NCBI GenBank assembly: GCA_020736575.1
Contig: JAGPYM010000009.1
Coordinates: 806,001 to 870,000 of the forward strand
Length of the DNA stretch: 64,000 nt
Direction of reading: 5' to 3'
Source: Thelonectria olida
Taxonomy: Eukaryota > Ascomycota > Sordariomycetes > Hypocreales > Nectriaceae
Shown one piece after another: positions 44,723 through 56,337 of the stretch. The translations under genes and the position numbers were made by a program. Below the pieces are notes generated by a model, which was not told where the DNA came from, made no database searches, and saw only the letters and a list, made by a program, of their open reading frames with translations. Within the stretch, counting starts at the first letter, position 1. Every line of letters starts with the position of its first letter.

Positions 44723-45456
44723 AGAGCCTTGCTTGTTATGGTATGTCTTGATCGACTGAGTTAGTTTGACTTATTCTGACACACGGTGTTAGTGAAACGG
44801 TGACATTTCTCTCATCACTTCTGGTGTATTCTTCAAGACATTACGATGAAATCGGCACAGGATATAGGTTTTTATATGGCGTTCTGGAAACGAAGTCGGT
44901 GGTATTTTGTGCATTTGGTCATCACTGTCGATTATGGATGTTTTAGACATGAACGAACACTGAGACGACTTGACGAATGAATTTTTTTTCTTGAAAATCA
45001 TGTAGATAAATTGTAGGAAAGATATGGAAAACGGAAATGCAAACAATGTCACTCTACATATGATGGATGCCTTTACTCACTCGTCGCCTTCCATTGAAAT
45101 GATTGTTGAAGTTCAATGCTGTCGATATAAATATAGTCGACACCTAATAGGACCGTGCTTTCTAACATCATGTTTCGTCTGTTTGGAGTAGGAGCTCCCC
45201 TTGAATCGGAAGGTGCGGCCGGATCCACTCGTGCTTGTCTCACTGTCAGGGAAGCCACGGAAGCCAGCATGTGGAAGGTACGGAACGGAAACGTAGCTCC
45301 ACACACACAAACTCAGTCAACCTTCAGTCTCTCGAATGCGCGCAAGGACGATCATCCAGCACAGCATCTCCTCCTTCACTTGCCACGCCCCGTGGGCACC
45401 CAATGGCCCAGCCCTCGCCTGAGACTTCGACTGCGATCCCGAAATCACGTTGAACA
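44723..45456. promoter_or_regulatory. Intergenic region with gpi13 promoter
   Basis: 734 bases between two plus-strand genes. Frames here are short; the one at 45155 overlaps the gpi13 start in another frame. No other signal. Confidence 0.5.
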
Positions 45457-48400
45457 ATGGCGCCACGAAGCCCAAAGCTCAAGGCCAAGCCTCAGGCCCC
45501 GCCGCCCTCCGAATACAAGCAGATCGCCGAGCAATGGAAGAAGGCTCAGGCTCTTCGTGACGCGCAGAAGACTCTCACTCAGACGCAGGGCGCACCCGCG
45601 ACGGATAGCGTTCAGAACCTCGAGGAAAACCGCGATAAGCTCGACAGGAAACGTCACGGTCTGTTCGAGAAGCGCTGGCGTTGGACTGTTGCCTTTTGGC
45701 TTTGGTTGCTTGCCGTCCACGCTGTTGGCATTTGGCTCTTTACCGGCGGCTTTCTCCTCACCCGCATGGTGCTTGAGGAGAAGTCAAACTGTACCCAACC
45801 GCCGATTGAGAGCACAAAGGGTTGGCTGAATGTCGATGGCGGCTGCTGGCATCCCAAGTCGTTTGATCGAGCTGTGGTTGTGCTCATCGACGCACTGCGA
45901 TACGATTTCACGGTTCCCCAAGATTCCAAAGAGGCACACCAATTCCACAATGCATTTCCCTTCCTTTACGAAACGGCTGCCAAGTCGCCCCAGAATGCCT
46001 TCCTTCGACCCTTCATTGCCGACCCTCCGACAACGACCCTACAACGGCTCAAGGGCTTGACGACTGGTACTCTGCCTACCTTTATTGATGCTGGTAGCAA
46101 CTTTGCGGGCACGGCTATTGATGAAGACAATCTCTTGATGCAGTTGAAAGAGTCTGGCAAGAAGATTGCTCATCTTGGCGATGATACGTGGTGGTCCCTA
46201 TTTCCTGGATACTTCGAACCCAACATCAGCAAAGCTTACGACAGCTTCAATGTCTATGATTTGCACACTGTCGATAACGGCGTTATTGACAACATCTTCC
46301 CTCTCCTGAAGCCAGAGCGGAAGAACGAATGGGACCTGCTCATTGGGCACTGTCTTGGGGTCGACCACGCCGGACATCGTTATGGACCAGACCATCCCGC
46401 AATGGCCACCAAACTACAGCAAATGGATGGATTCATTCGGAACGTGACTGAAAGCATTGACGACAAGACACTCCTCATTGTCATGGGTGACCACGGCATG
46501 GACAGCAAGGGCGACCACGGCGGCGAGAGCGATGACGAAGTTGAGGCTGCTTTGTGGATGTACTCCAAGAAGCCGTTCTTTGGCAGAACCTCGCCCGAGT
46601 TTGTGACGCCTCCTGCAACCGCTAAGATTCGACCTGTGAACCAGATCGACCTCGTTCCTACCCTGGCGCTCCTCCTGGGAATTCCCATCCCATATAATAA
46701 CCTAGGCGGTCCTATCGACGAAGCCTTTGCTGGCGTCAAAGGTAAGGATTGGCGCAACCTCGCAGCTGTCTCGCGAGTTGCTTCTGCTGGCATTGAAAGG
46801 TACCAAGCTTCCTATTTCAAGGCCCGTGGGATCTCGCAGAGTGCTGAGGATGGCTCACCTGCCGCCCTCTGGGCTCAAGCCACCAAATTGACCAAGGATG
46901 ATGGTGCCATCCATGCCGCGTTCTCCAACTACCAGGCGGAAGTTTTGCAGGTCTGCAAGGGCCTCTGGGCCCGATTCGACGTCCCACGTATAGTGATAGG
47001 CATCACTGTGTTTGGGCTGGGAGTCGTCATCCTGCTGATGTACTCCTCCCGAGACAATGACGACGAGTTTGTTGTGTTGAACGACGCTGAACTCGATTAT
47101 GCGGAACGTAAGCTGGAGCTCATGGGCTTCGAAGGAGATGCAGAGTCGGACGCAGAGATTGTCCACAGGGACCTGCTCAAGGGCATATGGGACCCAAAGC
47201 TGATGTTTACCCTGAGCGTTCTCATTGGCGTTGCGGTGTATCGCCAGCAGCCGATGGACGGCCTCGCCGCGCTAGTCGTGGTCTTGCTCATTGTCGGCGT
47301 GGCATCGTCTCTTCACGAAGCCGGGAGAACCCTCTTGAACGTCTTGCCCACGTCATTCTGGAGCTGGATGGGTGCCGTCTTCACTGTTAGCCAGTCGATT
47401 GGGTTTGCGTCAAACTCTTTCACCATTTGGGAAGATTCTATTCTCTTGTTCTTCATCACTACCTTTGGTGTGGCCGCTGCCATTTCCTCGATTCGCCTGG
47501 AGTCCAGGGCCAGTCGCACCTTGGGTGTCTACCACTCGATTGCCTTTGTGGTTCTTGGGCGTCTCGCTTCGTACTCGAAGCTCTGTCGTGAAGAGCAGAT
47601 GCCTTACTGCACTTCGACCTATTATGCCTCTGCTTCGTCGTCCACGTCAGCTCCTTGGCAGCTCATTATTCCCTTTGTCGTCTTTATCGCTCTCCCATCC
47701 ATTGTCAAGTCCTTCCTTGTGCCAAGTCGGTCATGGGAGGGCCTCGCACCCACGTGGATCGGCTACGTCTTCCGGGGCGGCCTCTTCCTGGCTGCCGCGT
47801 ACTGGGTTATCGACACGGCTGACAATGGCGAATGGTTTGCTGGGAAGCTCCCTGACGGTAGCCTGAAGACGATGGGTGTTTATGTGGCCCAGATGGTTCT
47901 TGCCCTGGCCTTTGTGGCCGGATCGACTGCCTTCGTCTGGGCGCCACCATGTGTCACGATCTTGACAACACCCACGACCTCGGGCCGTCCCACGGTAGCT
48001 ATTTTAGGATACGCCAACGCCATCGGCTCTCGCTATCTCCTGCTTCCTCTCAATATTCTGATGGCCTGTCTTCTTCTGTCGAAGCCTATGGGCGCCGGGG
48101 CTCTGGCCATCATGATGTGGCAGATCCTTTCCTTGGCCGAGGTTCTGGACTTGAACGATTTGAAGACGAGCCCGATTGGCCCTGTCATGCTCGCTCTCCT
48201 TGGAAACTTTTACTTTTTCAAGACGGGCCACCAGGCAACGTTTGCAAGCCTTCAGTGGGACAGCGCCTTTATCCCCCTCTTCACTGTTCGCTACCCCTGG
48301 ACTCCCATTGTTCTCACTCTCAACACGTTTGCCGGCCAGATTTTGGCCGCTGCCTCGGTCCCTCTCCTCGCCATCTGGAAGGTCGGTCCCAAGCAGAAGG

Positions 48401-48648
48401 GTGTCCTCGAGACGACAGCTCGTGGCTTGGGTGTCTTCATTGCTTACTTTGCGGTCGAGGCCCTGGCCACTATGAGCTGGGCTGGCTGGTTGCGTCGCCA
48501 TCTGATGCTCTACCGCGTCTTCAGCCCGCGCTTCATTTTCGCGGGTGTCTCGCTGATTGTCCTCGACGTGGTGGCGATTCTTGTCACGTTGACAGGTTTG
48601 CGGAGCAACACATTGGCTATTGGCGAGGTGTTTGGCTTTGCGGATTAG
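45457..48648 (+). CDS. gpi13: GPI ethanolamine phosphate transferase 3 (Gpi13/PIG-O), 1063 aa
   Basis: Single exon of family length with ATG in CGTTGAACAATGG. A cytoplasmic N-terminus and one membrane anchor (~75-98, VAFWLWLLAVHAVGIWLF) precede the lumenal catalytic domain. It belongs to the alkaline-phosphatase-like fold: RAVVVLIDALRYDF (metal Asp145), GTLPTFIDAGSNF, HLGDDTWWSLFPG, LIGHCLGVDHAGHRYGP and VMGDHGMDSKGDHGG. The last ~550 residues hold about a dozen membrane helices. The enzyme transfers phosphoethanolamine to the third mannose of the GPI anchor in the ER. This is the group later joined to the protein, so the gene is normally essential. Motifs and length separate it from Mcd4 and Las21 less decisively than an alignment would, but PIG-O fits best. 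Confidence 0.88.
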   Translation: MAPRSPKLKAKPQAPPPSEYKQIAEQWKKAQALRDAQKTLTQTQGAPATDSVQNLEENRDKLDRKRHGLFEKRWRWTVAFWLWLLAVHAVGIWLFTGGFLLTRMVLEEKSNCTQPPIESTKGWLNVDGGCWHPKSFDRAVVVLIDALRYDFTVPQDSKEAHQFHNAFPFLYETAAKSPQNAFLRPFIADPPTTTLQRLKGLTTGTLPTFIDAGSNFAGTAIDEDNLLMQLKESGKKIAHLGDDTWWSLFPGYFEPNISKAYDSFNVYDLHTVDNGVIDNIFPLLKPERKNEWDLLIGHCLGVDHAGHRYGPDHPAMATKLQQMDGFIRNVTESIDDKTLLIVMGDHGMDSKGDHGGESDDEVEAALWMYSKKPFFGRTSPEFVTPPATAKIRPVNQIDLVPTLALLLGIPIPYNNLGGPIDEAFAGVKGKDWRNLAAVSRVASAGIERYQASYFKARGISQSAEDGSPAALWAQATKLTKDDGAIHAAFSNYQAEVLQVCKGLWARFDVPRIVIGITVFGLGVVILLMYSSRDNDDEFVVLNDAELDYAERKLELMGFEGDAESDAEIVHRDLLKGIWDPKLMFTLSVLIGVAVYRQQPMDGLAALVVVLLIVGVASSLHEAGRTLLNVLPTSFWSWMGAVFTVSQSIGFASNSFTIWEDSILLFFITTFGVAAAISSIRLESRASRTLGVYHSIAFVVLGRLASYSKLCREEQMPYCTSTYYASASSSTSAPWQLIIPFVVFIALPSIVKSFLVPSRSWEGLAPTWIGYVFRGGLFLAAAYWVIDTADNGEWFAGKLPDGSLKTMGVYVAQMVLALAFVAGSTAFVWAPPCVTILTTPTTSGRPTVAILGYANAIGSRYLLLPLNILMACLLLSKPMGAGALAIMMWQILSLAEVLDLNDLKTSPIGPVMLALLGNFYFFKTGHQATFASLQWDSAFIPLFTVRYPWTPIVLTLNTFAGQILAAASVPLLAIWKVGPKQKGVLETTARGLGVFIAYFAVEALATMSWAGWLRRHLMLYRVFSPRFIFAGVSLIVLDVVAILVTLTGLRSNTLAIGEVFGFAD

Positions 48649-49001
48649 ACGCATTCAGGGACGCATTATCACCCATTTATATATTATGTTTACTCTTGAT
48701 GGGGGCACGCCGAATATCATCACATGTACGGAAATGTACGATTCGATGGGACGTGGAAGAGATGTGTGTTGTTACTTGCCATGTGAAACAAAACTGGCTG
48801 CATTAATAGGTTGGAGGGAAAAGGTGCGTGAAAAGAGAAGGATCAAAAGGACATTTTTGATGTTTTGTTATAGTATCGAAAGATGTAGTTTAGATGCATC
48901 TGGATGCGGCATAAATCTTGACAGCCCGTCGGCTTTTCTTCTACTGTACACATTATGATTCGTATCGTTCCATGACTCAATGAGGGTCTCACCATCGTTG
49001 T
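48649..49001. other. Convergent 3' intergenic region
   Basis: 353 bases between the convergent gpi13 and Htd2-type genes. No feature seen. Confidence 0.55.
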
Positions 49002-50097
49002 TTATGGTGACTTGGACTCTTCCTTTGCAGCCACGACAGCTGTTCCCTTCACAGCCAGCCCGCCTCCAAGCCCCTCAACCCACACATCCCATCGCTCTTC
49101 ACCCTCCTTCTCACCCGCGCCACTGGAAACCTTCCGCAACGAGATAGCCATGCGCTCATTGACGTACAGAGGAGCATGATTGCGGTACGTAAAACGCTGC
49201 ACGGCGAGATCCGCGCCGAGATGGTCCGTTAGCACGCGCAGCATCAGGGCGAGGGTGAAGGGTCCATGGACGAGGAGCGCGCGGTGGCCGTCGACGGCGC
49301 GGGCGTAGAGCGGGTCGAAGTGGATGGCGTGCGCGTTGAAGGAGAGGGCGGAGAAGTGGAAGAGGTGCGTTGGCGAGGGGGTGAGGGAGATGGAGTGGGA
49401 GGCAGGGTGAGGGTCTGTTGAGGACGGTTAGTGTCTTGCGACAATCATCTGAGGAGGGAAACGTACACTTGATGAGACGCAGCGTCGAAGAAGAAGGAGG
49501 CGAGGTTTCTTGTTCTTTCATAAACACCAGCGTCCTGCGCTCTTCAATCTGCCACTCATTCCTCTCCTCACGCCCATGTCCAAGACCATATCTCCTCCAC
49601 ACATCCACAAACACCTTCTCATCCGGCCCCTTCCCCCGCAGGCTGACTTCCTCTATCGTCTCACGACACACCACTGGTCGACAATCCAACACCAACCCAC
49701 CTCGTCTGAAAGTGACTTCTCCCCCCGCCCAAACCCGCCGCGAAAACGGCGCGCCGGGCGAGTGGTCAGGATCCGCGCCGTCGGGAACGAGCCGCGACGG
49801 GGGTAGTTGGATGGGGAAGTAGACGAGGTGGTGGCCTTGCGGCAGCGCCCGCGGAGGAGAGGAAACGACTGGCGAAGAGGATGATGAGGCGCCGACGAGG
49901 TCGCTGATTGTCGTGGTGAGGAGGTGAGACGGCGTCGGACTGAGATAGTCCGGGATCACCTTGGGAGGATGGGCTTTGATGGCGTTTATGGCAGCGAGGA
50001 TAGACGTTGGTGCCGATGGGGGCGCCGTGTAGGCTCGACGGGCGACGAGGCAGCATTGGCGGCCCAGGGCTGGATTATGTTTTGAGAGGACACTCAT
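49002..50097 (-). CDS. htd2: Htd2-type mitochondrial 3-hydroxyacyl-thioester dehydratase, 347 aa
   Basis: Exons are 50097-49467 and 49414-49002. The intron (49466-49415) starts GTACGT, has a CACTAACC branch and ends CAACAG; the split codon TAC gives LIKYPHP. The true ATG (MSVLSKHNPALGRQ) is at 50097; the longer frame begins with GTG. The N-terminus is basic and lacks acid residues (VARRAYTAPP), consistent with mitochondrial import. The domain is a double hotdog. The C-terminal half has the hydratase signature LFHFSALSFNAHAIHFDPLY with catalytic His/Asp, then DGHRALLVHGPF. Htd2 dehydrates 3-hydroxyacyl-ACP in mitochondrial fatty-acid synthesis, which feeds lipoic acid. Other MaoC-like hydratases are possible, but the N-terminal half supports Htd2. 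Confidence 0.82.
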
Positions 50098-50717
50098 ATT
50101 TGGGTATCTCAGTGGCACGAGGATGTGGCCTTTCACGCCTCTGTTGCCGAGTTGTGTATCTTGGGGAGTTGGTTGTTGGTTGAGCTGCCTAGGTACGCTA
50201 TCACCAGGTTAGAAATGTTGCAAATTTGTGTACTGGGAGAGCTGCTGCATAGCTGCCCCACGTCAGCTGAACAGACACTTTCACGGTCTATCTGCGAAGA
50301 CGGCAAGAGCAACTTCAATTGCATCACATCGGGTTATAGTTCCAGTAGATAGATATCAACAAGCACGTGAAATCATCAACCTCTTTTTATTCATCATTAC
50401 TAAATGGCAAAAGTAGCATCGTAGCCTCGCGGCAAATACACACACGCCATTTTCCCCACACATCCTCCATGATAAAAGGTACTTTTCCTTCCCAATTACG
50501 TCTAGACCAGCCCTGGCGAGTTCGTACCGCCAAGGGGGCGCAATCTAGGGGTTAGATAAGAGATAGATTTATCCTCCGCTGTTGCTAGTTGCACATGTTC
50601 CTTAGAATGCTGCGCACTCGCGTCACATCGTCTTGTGCCTTGGATGCCTTCTCGAACAAAGGCTGGACTGCCGCTGCTGCAGCCCTGATGTAGAGTCTCT
50701 TGTCTCGACGAGCCTGT
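50098..50717. other. Intergenic spacer between two minus-strand genes
   Basis: 620 bases holding the htd2 promoter and the 3' UTR of the methyltransferase. Frames here are short and unrecognised. Confidence 0.5.
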
Positions 50718-52456
50718 TTAGGAAAGGTACTCCGAGGGAGTCTTGACGTTGTTCTCAGCGGCCCACTGGGTGAGGTCAGCCCGGCAGTTGTTAAGGGCGT
50801 CAGACAGGGCAAACTGGGTAGGGACACCATCGATTCGGTGCGTCGAGTTGAGGTTCTTGACGAGGGTAATCTGGAAGCACGTGGCGCTGCCCTGACGGGA
50901 GACAATGGTGGAGTAGGCCAAGAAGTACTCCCAAATGCGGTACCATCGCTTGCCATACTTAGCCTCAACCTTCTCACGGTTGGCCAGCCAGTTACGGTAC
51001 CAGCGCCAGAGGGTGGCAGAGTAGTGAACGCCGACAGTGTCAATGTGCTTGATCTCAAAGCCAGCACCCTCAAGCTTGTCGACAACCCAGCCAAGAGGAG
51101 TCGAGGCATCAGCACCAGGGAAGATGTACTTGTTCATGAAGAGACCCCAGGTGAAATCCTCGTACTGCCAAGCCTTGCGGAGACCAGCATACTGAAGGAA
51201 GAAGACACCATCGTCGTCAAGCATGTTATAAACCTGAGTGAGGAAGGATGAGAAGTGACGGATACCGACGTGCTCAGACATTTCGAGACTGGTAATCTTC
51301 TTGTAGCCACCCTCGGGGACAGGAGTATCACGGTAGTCGAGGCATAGGATCTTGCTCTGCTCCTCGGGAATGCCGACCTTGCGCATGGCAGAGTTGCCCC
51401 AAGCAGTCTGGTTGCGACCAAGAGTGATACCGGTAACCTTGGCGCCATAGTTCTCACTGGCGAAACGGGCTAGGGTACCCCAACCGCAGCCGAGATCGAG
51501 CATAGTGTCGCCCTCCTGGAGGTCAATCTTCTCGCAGACGACGGCAAGCTTGTTGTCCTGGAGCTCCTCGAGGGTCTCCTCCCGGTCGACATCGGAGATG
51601 ATACCGGAGGTGTAGATCATGCGCGGGCCAAGGAACCAGCCGTAGAAATCATCACCGCGGTCGTAGTGGTCACGGACCTGCTCCTCATCTAGAATTTGTT
51701 AGTCAATGGCTCTTCAACCATGTGTCGACGGGACACATACCCTGAGAGCGAGTGTGCATGATAACCTCGGGGATCATGCCAAAAAGGAAGAACTTGATGA
51801 GGGAAATGGTGAATCGAAAGCTGGCCCAGTCATGGCGGTACTCGAGAGCCTCGAGGCAGTCACCCTTGAAGTCGACATCGCCGTCAAAGTACATCTCGTG
51901 GAAAGTCTCCATGGCGATCTTGTTGTTGCCACGGTACTTGAGGCGGTCCGAGTTCTTCTTGAAGTCAAGGTAGTGTTCAACACCACGGCCGGGGAAACGG
52001 GCCTTCTCATTCTTGCGGGGGCTGAGGGCCGAAACGACCAGCCACCAGATGCCGAGGATGGGAAGGTCGACGATGAGGGCGAAGAAGATGGTGGTCTTGA
52101 AGCCGCCGCCAACCTTCCAGCTCATGTACCAGGGGACCAGAGTGAGGACAGAGATGAGGACATAGTTGTTGAACGAGTCGGCGCCGGGACCATCAGCGGG
52201 GAGAGGAGCATTGTGGATGGCGGGAGACTGCAAGCAAAAGCCAGGTTAGCATGGGGAGTTGAAGCCATTGGGAAGCGCCAATTGTGTGGCGGAAGTCATG
52301 GTAGATAACCATGTTTCGCAACCCAATGCCCGCTGCTTTGAAACGTACCCGAGTTGTAGAAACACCGTAGTCTTGGAGCTTGTCGAAGTCGGGCTGTGTG
52401 AACTTGGGAGTGTCGACAAACTCAAAGTCAATGTCATTGACGTCGGTCTTCGCCAT
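50718..52456 (-). CDS. mts1: Sphingolipid C9-methyltransferase, 521 aa
   Basis: Exons are 52456-52349, 52227-51741 and 51688-50718. Introns are 52348-52228 (GTACGT...TTGCAG) and 51740-51689 (GTATGT...TTCTAG), the second with a split GAT codon. The N-terminus is soluble. Two hydrophobic segments follow (YVLISVLTLVPWYMSW and TTIFFALIVDLPILGIWWLV), then a cyclopropane-synthase-like methyltransferase domain. The SAM motif is DLGCGWGT at 263-270, with KVTGITLGRNQ after it and EMSEHVGIRHF in the active-site region. Conserved VRDHYDRGDDFYGWFLGPR precedes it. Membrane anchoring plus this fold is typical of fungal enzymes that methylate C9 of the sphingoid base of glucosylceramide, in the ER. This modification affects hyphal growth and plant recognition in several species. 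Confidence 0.92.
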
Positions 52457-54915
52457 GGTGATGAACGAGGCAATGGCCCAATTGCATCAATTGGCTAAAG
52501 AGGAGGAGAGGGAAGACGGTCGAGAGGGTGAAGGAAGAAAAAGAAGAAAGGAGAAGAGGAAAAGGGACAGAAGAAGGTAAATTGAAACTGTGGTTTCTTC
52601 GTTTTCGTGGCGGCGCGGGCAGCGGTAGCGGCAGTCGTAGCGGGGGAGGATGGTAGCGCCAGCGAGCACGCAGTTGATGCAGGGAGCTTAGGCCTCCTTT
52701 CTTCAGGGCACCTCAGGTACGAGGGTACAAAGAACTTGGAGGGACAGCAACCAACCAATGGATGTCCAATGGCGGTGAGGGACTACGACAAAATAAACGA
52801 GGGTCCGTTCCCTTACCTAAGGTAAGATCCCTGAGCGGGGAGCTTCCAGACAAGCAATTGGATAAAAGGGGTTGGTTGGTCAGGGTCTTTGGTGAGAGCC
52901 GACGAGAGGTTGGGTTCCAGGCACCGGCATCGGTAGATGAGATAGTTATGGAAGTCAAATGTTCTGCCTGCTCAGGCACCGACATTCCATCTCAACGTGA
53001 ATTGGGCCCTCTGGTTGGACCGCCGTCACCAAACCTGTACCTGGCAGGTTACATGCAAACAATGCTTCCGTCCTGCACTCACAATTGGCCCAAGCAAGGG
53101 TTGACGAGGCGGGGACCAGAAGAAGGGGCACAAGGGGGACTTCGTCGGCTCCATTTGCTTCCCACCGTTTCAGCGCTCGCTACGGAGTACCTATGGAAGA
53201 GTCCAGACATCCAATAACCAGCAACAAAAGGAGGCTGAAGCCACTTCTCAACCACGTTTCGGTTCGCAGGTGTGGCTGTTATACGAATACGTACCTATGG
53301 TAAACAGGTAGAACCCCTTTGTTCATCAGCCCTTTCGAGCACTTTGCCTCGCCGTTCAGACATGCTCGAACAAGACCCTCCCGCCTTCTCCCGCCCGGGA
53401 TTGCTTTTTCATCCCCGCCCACTTCTACTTCCGAAGTACCAACCTCCAGAATGCCTTCATGCCTCGGCTTGATTGTTCGCGTCTCTCTTGCATTTGCATG
53501 TCACTTATCTTCCTCACCAGCAACATACGCCCGATTTTCAGCCTTTCATCCTAATTGCTGGCGCCAAGCTAACAGGGTCCTGGTCGTTCTCCCATCCATC
53601 ACAATTTCCCAGTCTCGACCTTGTTCGATAATGCCTGCCATCATCATCTCGTCGCCGACTGGCCTGCTTTACATGTTGAGATGCAAGCTAGCCTGGTTTC
53701 CACCTTCCATCTCCGCAAATCTTTCTCGGAATACGTGGTCTTTTGTGTCCTGCCCCAGCTGAGCTAGACAACCGTCTCCAATTGACCATTCTTCACAAGA
53801 GTAAAAAAACAAAGCTGCCCCCTTGTACTACCATCTTGATGTTCTGCATGTTCAATGAGTCTTAGTGAGGAGTCTGACAACCAGAGAACCATGGTAAACC
53901 CCACAATAGGGAGCAAGTTCGAGGGCCCGAAAACGTCAAAATAATCGCCATCAAGAGACCTCTGGCATCAGGTTGCTCTGCGCCCTGGTCCCGGCTTTTC
54001 AGGGCCTCCCCCTCTTGCCAAGTTGGCGGCCAACATCACCCAGTCTCTCGGCCGAACATGACACAGCATGTGCGTAGAATGTTTGAGACGTGCTCCTGAC
54101 AGCTCGCCTTCAAATCTGGCCCAATTTGGACCGAGTCTTCCTGGTAGCTCTCTCTTTTCGTTCACGGGGTCGTCGCCAGGGTCTGCACCAGGTTTCATCT
54201 CAAGTCAACGTCAACGAGCTTGACATAACGATAGAGGGCGCATCAGCGGAGTCGAATAGTGGCATTTCCGACAATCCTGCCCTTTAATCGCCATTCAACT
54301 GCATAGACATGAGAATGGAGTTCCACAAAAGCCTCCCAATCTTGCCCTAAAGAGTAAGGTAAGCGCCACAACGACGACGGCTTACCTAAAACTCCAACCA
54401 CAAAGCGAGCTTCGGGAGTCCTTGCGCTTGATCTTGGTGAGCCTGCAAAGTGATTAATGACTCCCTGTACATCATCCACCTTCGCTTGCAGACGTAACTC
54501 GGGATGGGACATTTGCGGTTTTCGTAAAGCAACTTAGGGCCTTCAAAGTGGTTGTGCTGCCGCCGCTTCAGGGCCCGACCAACTCTCTAACAGTGTCAGG
54601 AGTGTTTGATCACCCAAAACGCGGCGTAGTTCAGATTCATGCCGTGAACCATTTCCCACCGTAGGGACGTTGGGCAATTGGAGGCAATGTACACTCTCGC
54701 ATAAAGAGCCTTCCAAACATCCTCATCAAGGCTGCATCACCTTTCCCATCATCCACTTGCAGCTTCGTCTTCGATCGGTGAATTTCTGTTTTGTTCGTTT
54801 CTTATTCTCGGCTCAGTTCCGTATCCGTTTTTGAATATCGCTTGCCGGCCAAGCGTTCTCAGGCGTCGTTCTCTCGAACAATAATATCTTTGGCACCTTA
54901 CCCTCTTTAGACACC
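52457..54915. promoter_or_regulatory. Divergent intergenic region: methyltransferase / small secreted protein
   Basis: 2.5 kb. Near 52500-52660 a CT-rich tract on the minus strand is the likely leader of the methyltransferase gene. Frames near 53319-53762 are not recognisable and show no splice-consistent extension. No other gene is supported. Confidence 0.45.
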
Positions 54916-55591
54916 ATGTATTTCTTGAGGAGCATTCTTTTCGTGTCTCTGGCAATCTCGACCGTTGCGTCACCCACGCCCAGTCGAAAGCGAGCCGATC
55001 TTCTGCAGGCCCAGGACTACTCTCAATTTCAGGTCTCAGATGGAGTTGCTGGGAATGCCCTCGAGGAGGTTTCCCAGAAGTTTCCCGTACGTTCGTTCCG
55101 AGATCTATCGACGATTCGTGCGCCGTAGCAGCTGCTGAGAGTATACAGATCGACCAATTTCGAGCGAATCTAGCAGGTGTTAGTGAAAACGATCTCGCCA
55201 TCCTCAAAGCAGCTCGAGAAGTGGCCGAGGATGCAGAGACAGGTACTGGTGGCTTCAACGACGCTATTGATCAGGTTGGTGAAGACTCTGATGACGGCAA
55301 GGCGCTTCAAGCTGGGTAAGCTCGAAAAGAAAACAGGCTCACCCAAATGTCGAAAGACAACCGGATGCCGCTTCCACATTCGCTGACACCAGGTACAGCA
55401 AAATCAAGAATAAGGTCTTGAAACTCGAGTTGGAGGTTCTCGCTCTCCAGATTGAGCAGGCACAGGGAGACGGTGATCAGGCGAAGATCGACGAGGAGCA
55501 GACAAAGCTGAACAACAATATCGCGACGGATAAAGCCAGTGCAGGAGACCAGAGTCAGAGTGTCAACTTTGTTGGCAGCTCCCAACCTTAG
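54916..55591 (+). CDS. Small secreted protein, three exons, 178 aa
   Basis: Exons are 54916-55086, 55149-55315 and 55393-55591. Introns are 55087-55148 (GTACGT...TACAG) and 55316-55392 (GTAAGC, GCTGACAC, CCAG). The split codon GGG joins QAG to YSKIKNK. The start ATG (GACACCATG) encodes a signal peptide, MYFLRSILFVSLAISTVAS, followed by a possible dibasic processing site SRKR at ~23-26. The mature part has no cysteines and is acidic, Gln/Ala/Asp-rich and helical, including KIKNKVLKLELEVLALQIEQ, which has heptad spacing and may form a coiled coil. This resembles a widespread class of fungal small secreted proteins of unknown function. An effector role is possible but not shown. Confidence 0.8.
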
Positions 55592-56337
55592 TACCATTAA
55601 CTTGGCTATATCCTAGGAGAGGTCGAAGGGGAAAGGCCATCAAGGTCACCTCAGAGGCGATTGGGAATGGCGGAAGGGTTATAAACCCGAGAGCTTGGGA
55701 AATCTCCGAAGGTTGCCGGGCTGCCATTGAAAGTGAGGGGAGTGGATGACTTTAAAAACCCTAACCGACTTGTTTGACTGGACAAATGGGGGCAAGGCGG
55801 AGTCGAGTTGGAGGTGATGATAGCTTACAAAATGACAATTTAGTGACGTATCGAAAGGGCCGTAGTGTAGAAAATGGACTCGAATTATTTCCCCGTGCCT
55901 TGCTAAGCATGCGATCGCCTCGCAGGCGTGACCCTGATGTGCTTAGTTGTCCTGCGGAGAACTTAATGAGCGATGATGATTCGATACTCGCGTATTTGGC
56001 TAGATTTGAAATAGCGGGCGGTTCGCTTTGCTCTACCGCCGAGACGTTATGTATCTTAGACTGTGGATGCCCGATCGTGGAACGTAAAGAGACATATTGA
56101 TGAGTCCATGACACCTCTGCTAGGTAGCCAATGCCAAAGTTGTCACTACACATCCTACTTCATTGCCGAATGCAGGTGAGGTCAGCAGTGGCAAGCCCTG
56201 ACTGGAGCAGATGGTCCGCTGGAAGGCGCTGTCAGGTGTCAACACCCCTCCACCCATAGGTAGGTAGATAAGAGCTGAGGCGTCTAGTCTACTCGTTCTT
56301 TCCATCCCGCGTGTAAGATACTTGGGCAGGTGCGGCC
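55592..56337. other. Intergenic, no gene seen
   Basis: It holds the 3' UTR of the secreted-protein gene and unassigned DNA. A TAGGTAGGTAG motif lies near 56259. Confidence 0.45.
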
